Shown here in pieces: positions 57,848 to 64,000 of a stretch of DNA of 64,000 bases. Numbering within the stretch: position 1 is the stretch's first letter; every line of letters starts with the position of its first letter. Both the position numbers and the translations under genes were made by a program. The stretch is from NCBI RefSeq assembly GCF_963678635.1, contig NC_087067.1, positions 23,009,547 through 23,073,546 on the forward strand, in the 5' to 3' direction. The notes under the pieces were generated by a model. It saw only the letters and a list, made by a program, of their open reading frames with translations. It was not told the DNA's origin and ran no database searches. The DNA is from Symsagittifera roscoffensis. Taxonomy: Eukaryota > Xenacoelomorpha > Acoela > Convolutidae.

Positions 57848-59700
57848 TCATTTTGGTAGACTTCGGGTTCAGCTGTGTACTGTTTGACTGATATGTTTGG
57901 ATCCTCAGGAGAGTCGGTGAAATCAAAAAATGTCGTGGTAGGGCAGGGCAAATTTAGAGCTTCCAAGTTTGTCAGTAATCTGCGTCGGCTTTGTAAAGAT
58001 GCTAATTGGGCAATCTGCTTGCATTGCAGATTGCAATCAGCTTGTTTTGCCGTTCCAATTTTTTTAAATGCTTGTTTTGGAGATTTAAAGGTTTGAAAGG
58101 GTTGTTATACCGTTACCATGGATCAATGGTAGGCAAAGTAATAGAATTTAAGTTTATCTTCTTTGAGGTGCAGACAACTTAAAATCAGAATTAGTGGAAT
58201 ATGAAGCGTGATCGATTCTGATCGAGTATGAAACTGCAGCTAAATAGATGCAATTGTCTAAAAAATCGATATCTGTTTTCAAAAAAAGCTGGAAATATTT
58301 TGAGTCAAAAAGAGCTTCGGAAATCTATCTATGCATAAAGGAATGTATTTAAAAGAGCCCCATTTCGAGTCCAATGTTTGCTAGTCGCTAAAGATTCCTG
58401 CTGAAATTTTATATTTAAAGATAAATACAAATTAGTAGAAAAAGTTCCATCTTTGAATTGATCGTTTTTAAAATTTGTTAGGCTTGTCACTTAACCCGTG
58501 AAAACTGGTTTAAAATTGGTATGTGCCGGTTATTTTTCCTCCCATTCTACTGGAAATTTACTGCTGGCATGCTAAAATTGAACAAATTTAATTGCCTTCA
58601 TACGTTTCTGAGCGCCTAATAAGTAATACCAGACTTCTCTTTCGGAGTTTCGTAACAATTGAGATGCGAGGTTTTTGACCAAATGAAGTTTAATTTGCAG
58701 CCATTGTTTCTTCTTGAAAAATATTTTTTGTTTCTAAAAATTCTGAGCCCAGCGCTAGTTTGGTTGACTTGTCTTACCTGCAGTCTTACTTTTAAATCTA
58801 TCTTCGGTCGCACTTTTCTACTTTTGTTTCATGTCTTTCGGATATCAATCTGTCCAATGCTTGATTTACTGAGTAAAAAGATAATTCAGGTTTTTTGTAA
58901 CCGTTAGTTCAATGAACTGTGAAGATATTTGGAAAAGAAAAACCTTCAAATTATTTTTGCTTTTGAAAATAGCTTGGGTTTTTTCAAATATTTTGACGGA
59001 ATTCACAAAAACGACTAACTTTGTTAATTGTTCTCACAGTTTGCAAACGGTTTCTAAAAGACTATGATTGCAACAAGTGGAAAATTTTTGTTTCTCAAAT
59101 TGTTGCAATCGTTGCATTTCGCGATGAAAAAAGCAGTTTTCTTGAAAACTCAGTTGTTGGAACTAAAGCATTCCACCATTCATTATTAGGTCCTACGTAA
59201 ATCCGAAATAGAGATCTTTTATCGCTGGAACATTAAATAAAGGTTTTTCATTTTCAATTCATGAAGTAGAATTTATAACGTTTAAATTAACTGTACAAGT
59301 GAGTTTACTTGAATGTTCAATGCAAAGACAAATTTTCCTTTTCCAATCCAATATTTTCAGTTTTTCCCTCTTTGTCGAAAACTGCCACCATTTCATTACC
59401 GCGTAGTCATTTTTATCTCTTTGACGCGCCCCAAACCATGCTTTGGTTAAACCGCAGCAGTCTCAATATTTATAGTTATTTACAAGATTTTTTAGTTTTT
59501 GCAACGACGGACAAACAAAATCGGTTTTTACAGCTTTTGATTTTCGACAATCATTTATTTTTCCTTACGAGATCTGATATTGTTGAATGAACCATTAAAA
59601 CTACACAGATTAAAGAGAGCGTCTTCTGCTGGACAGATTTCCTTGTGGCTTTTCACGACCATTTCACCATTTTTATACAACATTTTTTTTATATACAGCT
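57848..59700. other. Mostly non-coding, AT-rich
   Basis: Short open frames on both strands (a minus-strand one at 58096-57844 with SLQSRRRLLTNLEALNLPC is the most gene-like), none with splice or family support. No repeat family recognised. Confidence 0.3.
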
Positions 59701-59710
59701 AATGTGGGCA

Positions 59711-60075
59711 CTATTTTGCAATAATCAGATGAGTGTTTAGAGATATAATATATTGAGTAATTGTAAGTTTAAAAATATTTGTCATCTTGAAATGTTTTGC
59801 TTGTCCAAATTTGCTTATTAGAGATATGTTTAGTGCTTCACTGGGTGGCAACTTCTCTGTCAAAGGTTTTCCTTGGACATCGCAGTTCTTCTTGTTGTAC
59901 CTGAAGATATTCCTAATCAATTGCTCTTCTCCGATGGAGATGTCATTTTTCTTGGCATTTCTGGTAGAGCTACTCAGAATTAATTTGAGCTTTCTGTGTC
60001 TCGTAAATGTCTGTTTAGAAGCTTGAGGTTTTCGAAGGTTACTGTAGCTTTCTGATGATTGCCTACTTCAGAAAT
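59711..60075 (-). other. Exon-like open stretch, minus strand
   Basis: Open minus-strand frame of about 115 codons with basic, Ser-rich text: RKPQASKQTFTRHRKLKLIL, KKNDISIGEEQLIRNIFRY, GKPLTEKLPPSEALNISLIS, ending at TAG. Upstream on the same strand, other frames (MNESETSPQKLNKLKILEN near 60140-60080; RVKLERLTEILMRREPWK near 60290) are also gene-like. Possibly remnants or exons of one host gene; phases and splice sites were not resolved. Confidence 0.3.
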
Positions 60076-61092
60076 CTGCGAATCATTTTCAAGGATTTTC
60101 AACTTGTTAAGCTTCTGGGGCGATGTTTCGCTTTCATTCATTTCCTAGCGCCAAGTAAAGAAATGAGCGGATTTTTTGTTGTCTCCTTCGATGCGCGTTT
60201 TTTTAAAACGTTTCAAATTTAACTTGAATCATGTGTTTTCGCTGTCTTCCATGGCTCTCTTCTCATCAAAATTTCAGTCAAACGTTCCAATTTTACTCTA
60301 GTAGATCCACTAATTGGTTCATCTTTTAAAAGATTCTTTCGTTTTAAAAGATTTTAATGAATTCAAAAAACTTCTTTATCAATGTTGTTTTTAACTCCCG
60401 TTTTACCAAACTTAATAAGAAATAACTGAACTTACACTAATATGAGTAATATTTTAAATAAACGCAATAACACTGAGTTCGCTATGTGATTGTCATCATG
60501 ACCTGATAAATTAAAATAGAATAATTGAAATAAGACAATCACAACAGAGATCAAACATCTGATCCAAACTCTAACATGAAAGAAAGACGGTATTTCAGCT
60601 GCAAAATATAATTATTAAACGCATTGATAACTAATCATTAAGAACGCTTGGCAACATTTCTTCAGTGATAAACTAAAGCAATCTGTAAGTAATATGGCAT
60701 CAGTAACATTGATGAAGTTACCAGAAAAATTATCGTTTTCTGGGCTAAAAGCATCATTCTGTGCTAAAAAACGCATACATCAATCCGTTGTTGACAAAAA
60801 AATTTTTTTTAAAATTGCTTCATAGAAGTTTGCTGGAAAAACAACATCGGCCAAAAATAGAATTATTTCAGTTCAATTGGTTACCTCTAAACAGTAAAAT
60901 TTTCGCATCCTCCTTTAATGGTATTTACTTGCAAAAAGGCGCTTCTGGTCAGAAAAATTACCTCTCTCTCGTAAAAAGTTTATTAAAATTGGTTTCTTCA
61001 GAATCAAATTTATTTAATATTAAAACTATGTAACTAAACTAACTAAAATACTTAGCCTCATTTTGAAAAAGTTTTTCAACCAACAGAATTCA

Positions 61093-61323
61093 CTAGCAAA
61101 GTGCAAGCATTTCACACCATGTTAGATGTTTCCAGGTACTTCCCAAGTGACGAGCTCTCTTGAAACTTTCACCTCGTAAAATGCTGAAAATTGTGCTCAA
61201 ATTACGGAAGCCCGACTTTTCTTTTGCAGTGAGAGGCCTTCCTTCTACTTCCGACGCCATGAGTATGAACAACTGCAGAGTAATGTAGATGAGAAAAAAG
61301 ACGCCTTTAGACTGAAAAAACAT
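61093..61323 (-). CDS. Candidate small secreted peptide (76 aa)
   Basis: Starts MFFQSKGVFFLIYITLQLFI, a plausible signal peptide (hydrophobic core about residues 8-24) with cleavage likely after MASEVEG. The mature part is basic and holds a dibasic KR in GESFKRARHLG. After KR, 20 residues end in WCEMLALC, two cysteines able to form a small ring, directly before the stop. This layout (signal, spacer, dibasic site, C-terminal ring) recalls neuropeptide or toxin-like precursors, but I recognise no family and there is no amidation glycine. It could also be a chance frame. Confidence 0.35.
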   Translation of the reverse strand: MFFQSKGVFFLIYITLQLFILMASEVEGRPLTAKEKSGFRNLSTIFSILRGESFKRARHLGSTWKHLTWCEMLALC

Positions 61324-62370
61324 GCCACTTTTTTTTGTAAAAAGGAAATGAAATTGAAACTAAAAAAAAAAGTTTTTAGGAGCAGCTGTTTGTTGCTGAA
61401 AGTTGTGAAAGATACATACCATTTTTAGAATGAGTTAGAAGTAATATTGAATTAAACAGTAAAATAAACTGGTGAAATAACTACTCTGAAGTCGTGTAAC
61501 TTTCAAGTGCCGATGACTTCTTGGCAGTTGATTTCATAAGTTATTTTCTCAACATTTTGACCAAGATATAAAATTAGAATTCGTTTTCCGGTGAAAAAGA
61601 GAAGATCCTACCGACTAGTAGGTGATACAAAAATTTAACTTCTATTCTGAAGGAAAACACTTATTCATACCTAGTTAATATCAACCCAGATTTATTGCAT
61701 ACTCAGTTTAATTATACTTTACAAAATTACATTGACAGCGGCTTTCATTCGACTGTCACTTTTTTGTTTAGCCAAAAATAAAAACGAATGCGTTGTTTTT
61801 TTTACGAAGTTTGAAAGAAAGCCAAGTTAGCAGGACCGTTAAAAAGATTGCTGAAACATATCTGAATGTAAGAATTTTCAAATTTCAGAATCTCTGGCAA
61901 ACAGATTACCTAGCAGTTTTTAAACCAAACTTTACAGATTTTTGAGAACTTTTCAAACACTTACTTATTAAGAAAACAAACTACTGCCAAGAATGCCAAT
62001 CCTCTGTACGTGAGAATAAGTACGACGCAGCTGCTTTAGATGTTGAGTTTGACTATATTTAATACCCCATGAAAAATTTCATTTGACTTGACATTTTAGT
62101 AAGTTGAAGAAACCCTTGAATTTGAGAAAAACTTTGTTTGCAAAATCAGACACTACAGAAAATTGTTGACGCAAATCGATAGGTCGCATCACCAGAATTT
62201 CATAGTCATTAACTTATATAAAATTCTTATAAAATTCCCAAAAAAAGTGGATCCTAATGGATTAATAATCGATGATAGTCTCAAAAAAAACATTCATAAT
62301 AATCGATTGAGTTTACAACCCAAGTTCAGTATACTCAGTGGCGAATCTACCCGCCTTTAAGAAAGGTGAA
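61324..62370. other. Non-coding interval
   Basis: AT-rich; no supported gene or repeat. Confidence 0.3.
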
Positions 62371-62374
62371 AACA

Positions 62375-62590
62375 AATCGATTAAAATGGATTTTCGTGGT
62401 CTAAAATGTTGTAAATATAATCGATTCCCATGTTACGCTCAGACAACAAAATTGGACTAAAAATGGATTTAAATACATTTTTTCTCGCCAAAACAAAATG
62501 CATTATAATTCATTTCGAATCCATTATAATGGATTTTATAATAAGTAGGAAATCACATTAAAATGGATTTTTTTTCCATTTTATTTTTAT
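62375..62590. repeat. Cluster of AAATGGATTT motifs with an 18-bp palindrome
   Basis: AAAATGGATTT or its complement occurs about five times in 215 bp. AATCCATTATAATGGATT at 62518-62535 is a perfect 18-bp palindrome, and AATTATAATGCATT-like partial copies lie beside it. This could be a decayed miniature inverted-repeat element or a simple local repeat. Confidence 0.5.
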
Positions 62591-62639
62591 TTCGCGCATT
62601 GTGCAAAATTTTTTGCAAGAATTTCTGCATTTATCAAAT

Positions 62640-62900
62640 GAGTTATGCGGAAACTTTGCAAAGCGAGTGTACGGCCTAATCCATTTCAAAACCTAATTTT
62701 AAACTGCAAAAAGGTTCCGTTAAGCTCTTCCCTAACTCCCCCCCCCCAACGTTTGCCTCTTTGCTCCCCTTATATCCCCATAACGTTTGCCCCTCTGCTC
62801 CCCTCCCCACTGAACCGTCCAACAGAAGCAACTACCACTAGAGTCGATCCAACAAAATTATCAGACCTATAGAAGAAACTTGACTGTATACGAAAAAAAC
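62640..62900. other. C-rich low-complexity patch
   Basis: A run of nine C near 62740 with CCCCT-rich flanks, then CCGTCCAACAGAAGCAACTA and a purine-rich stretch. A 75-codon + frame crosses it but reads like low-complexity translation, so no gene is called. Confidence 0.35.
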
Positions 62901-64000
62901 TAGAGGGTAGAGATAAAGATCGAAACGAAGGAAGGGAAGAAAGAGTCGAGAGATGATCTATAAAACTATCACATGGAGGACATCAAGAAAAATTGTTTGA
63001 GGTAGTGAGCAAAGTAGAAGTTATCAAATTAACTTTTGAATAGGACACCTCAACAACATGCGTTTAAATAGTTTCTGACTAAAATAGATGAAGAGAGAAA
63101 ATACTTTGCATAGTTCTTTAATCAGTTAGAATAAGGACTGAATTGACACAAGCTATGATGAGATTAAATAAACAAAGGCAAAGAGAAGATGATTTCCAGG
63201 TTCCTGGATTACCAGCAGGGTCTTACGAGAAAACAGTTACTGGCGTTGCATTTGACACTCAGCACCATAGGCATAAAATTGTTATTTCCTGCTTTGGCGT
63301 CTGCCACAACTCATCTATATGAGTTACATAGCATTCTTCTTTCTCGTGCTTTTAGAACTTCGTTCTCCCAACCGTTTCTCTTCTCTTGATTTCGTACCTC
63401 ACGATTAATCTTTTTGTGCTTCGGTTTCCCATTAGTATCAGTCTCGTATGTAGATTCGGTTTCCTTTAAGACCGTTGGGTTACCACGATGTAAGTGCCGC
63501 ACGTCAATCCCATCTTTGGCAATTACGGCCATCTTTGTTATCGGCGCCCACTTTGACCATTCTAATCGTAATTCCGCAGCTGCTCAATATGTAGGTTATA
63601 ATTTAATGTTTTGTATTTATGTCCAATTTACGTATGTATTTATGTACAAGTATATTATATAACTATACAATACTCTTCGACCGAAAGCAATTTTCACAAA
63701 AAAAGAAACTCCATCAGTGTAGAGAAAAAAATTTCAGTGAAATTGATAGACACTCGAAAAAGCAAAAAAAAATGGAATAAAAAATTCAAGCAGCAAAAAC
63801 TCCTGAATTATAGCTGAGGAACAAGCAAAGCTAGAAACCATAGTAACATTGATTCAAGAAAAGAATATTGTTTGGTTTCATTGCGGTAATCAGCACAGAA
63901 AATAGACTTACAGCAATGGAATCTTCTTAACAACTACCCTTACAGGACGAGAACTGCCCTCCTTATCTCTACCCTCTAGTTATTTTTGTATGCATTCCAG
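62901..64000. other. Right edge, nothing firmly supported
   Basis: A minus-strand frame at 63532-63311 (HLHRGNPTVLKETESTYETD, then KKINREVRNQEKRNGWENE) is charged and gene-like in composition but has no splice, start or family support. The remainder is AT-rich. Confidence 0.25.

Noticed and set aside
61093-61323. Allatostatin-C or similar named neuropeptide
   Set aside because: Only the layout is alike; no residue match beyond the two cysteines.
63311-63532. Minus-strand 73-codon frame as a gene
   Set aside because: Charged composition only; no ATG context, splice or family evidence, with an equally long plus frame overlapping.

Overview
The window looks like AT-rich genomic DNA of an invertebrate animal. 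Host exons are small, with GT-AG introns, T-rich acceptors and AATAAA signals. Most of the sequence is repeats of a single retroelement family. I cannot name the species. There are no rRNA, tRNA or CRISPR features and no bacterial-style operons.

Left edge (1-4.1 kb): the 3' part of one host gene on the + strand. It has a long exon open from the window edge, a possible 34-nt exon, and a terminal exon carried on a 1.376-kb unit that is present twice, head to tail and almost unchanged. A degenerate minisatellite follows (4.8-5.3 kb).

5.9-23.5 kb, read on the minus strand: an old, composite copy of a large LTR element. From right to left it has an LTR with a TATA-like box (23.5 to about 21.2 kb), a leader (to about 20.5 kb), 2.14-kb tandem units holding exon-like open stretches of unknown origin (20.5-15.4 kb), fragments of an uncharacterised protein module (15.4-12.0 kb), and then a tandem cluster of 3'-UTR/LTR boundary segments (11.7-6.5 kb). 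About 590 bp of non-element DNA with exon-like frames (23.51-24.10 kb) separates it, head to head, from the main element.

24.1-53.5 kb, + strand: the main feature, a giant (about 29 kb) fossil Ty3/gypsy LTR retrotransposon. It holds a 5' LTR with a TATTTAAG box, a leader with a 30-bp CCGGAAGGGTC minisatellite, and gag with paired CCHC-like knuckles (duplicated in tandem). RT, RNase H and integrase follow, the last two split by an unusually long spacer, and then a long region after integrase. A roughly 400-bp gap ending in a splice-acceptor-like site leads into a second coding region of about 10.7 kb. This region starts with MDNFDLNELIDLAEA and a coiled coil, then has a well-preserved SGNH/GDSL-type hydrolase frame, then a long module of unknown family. 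The 3' end (module tail, UTR and LTR start) is amplified in 1.6-kb tandem units. The two LTRs differ by about 15-20% by eye, so the insertion is old, but several internal tandem copies are nearly identical and so younger. A diverged minus-strand copy and a third partial copy (55.6-56.9 kb) carry the same unknown module, so it belongs to the element family and is not a chance fusion.

53.5-64 kb: another LTR fragment, a non-LTR (LINE) reverse-transcriptase fragment directly abutting the third module copy, then mostly non-coding DNA. There are a few weak exon-like stretches and one candidate small secreted peptide gene on the minus strand (61.1-61.3 kb).

The best candidate for something undescribed is the second coding region of the giant element: an SGNH hydrolase plus a multi-kilobase protein module with no family I recognise, placed after integrase and kept in at least three copies of differing age.
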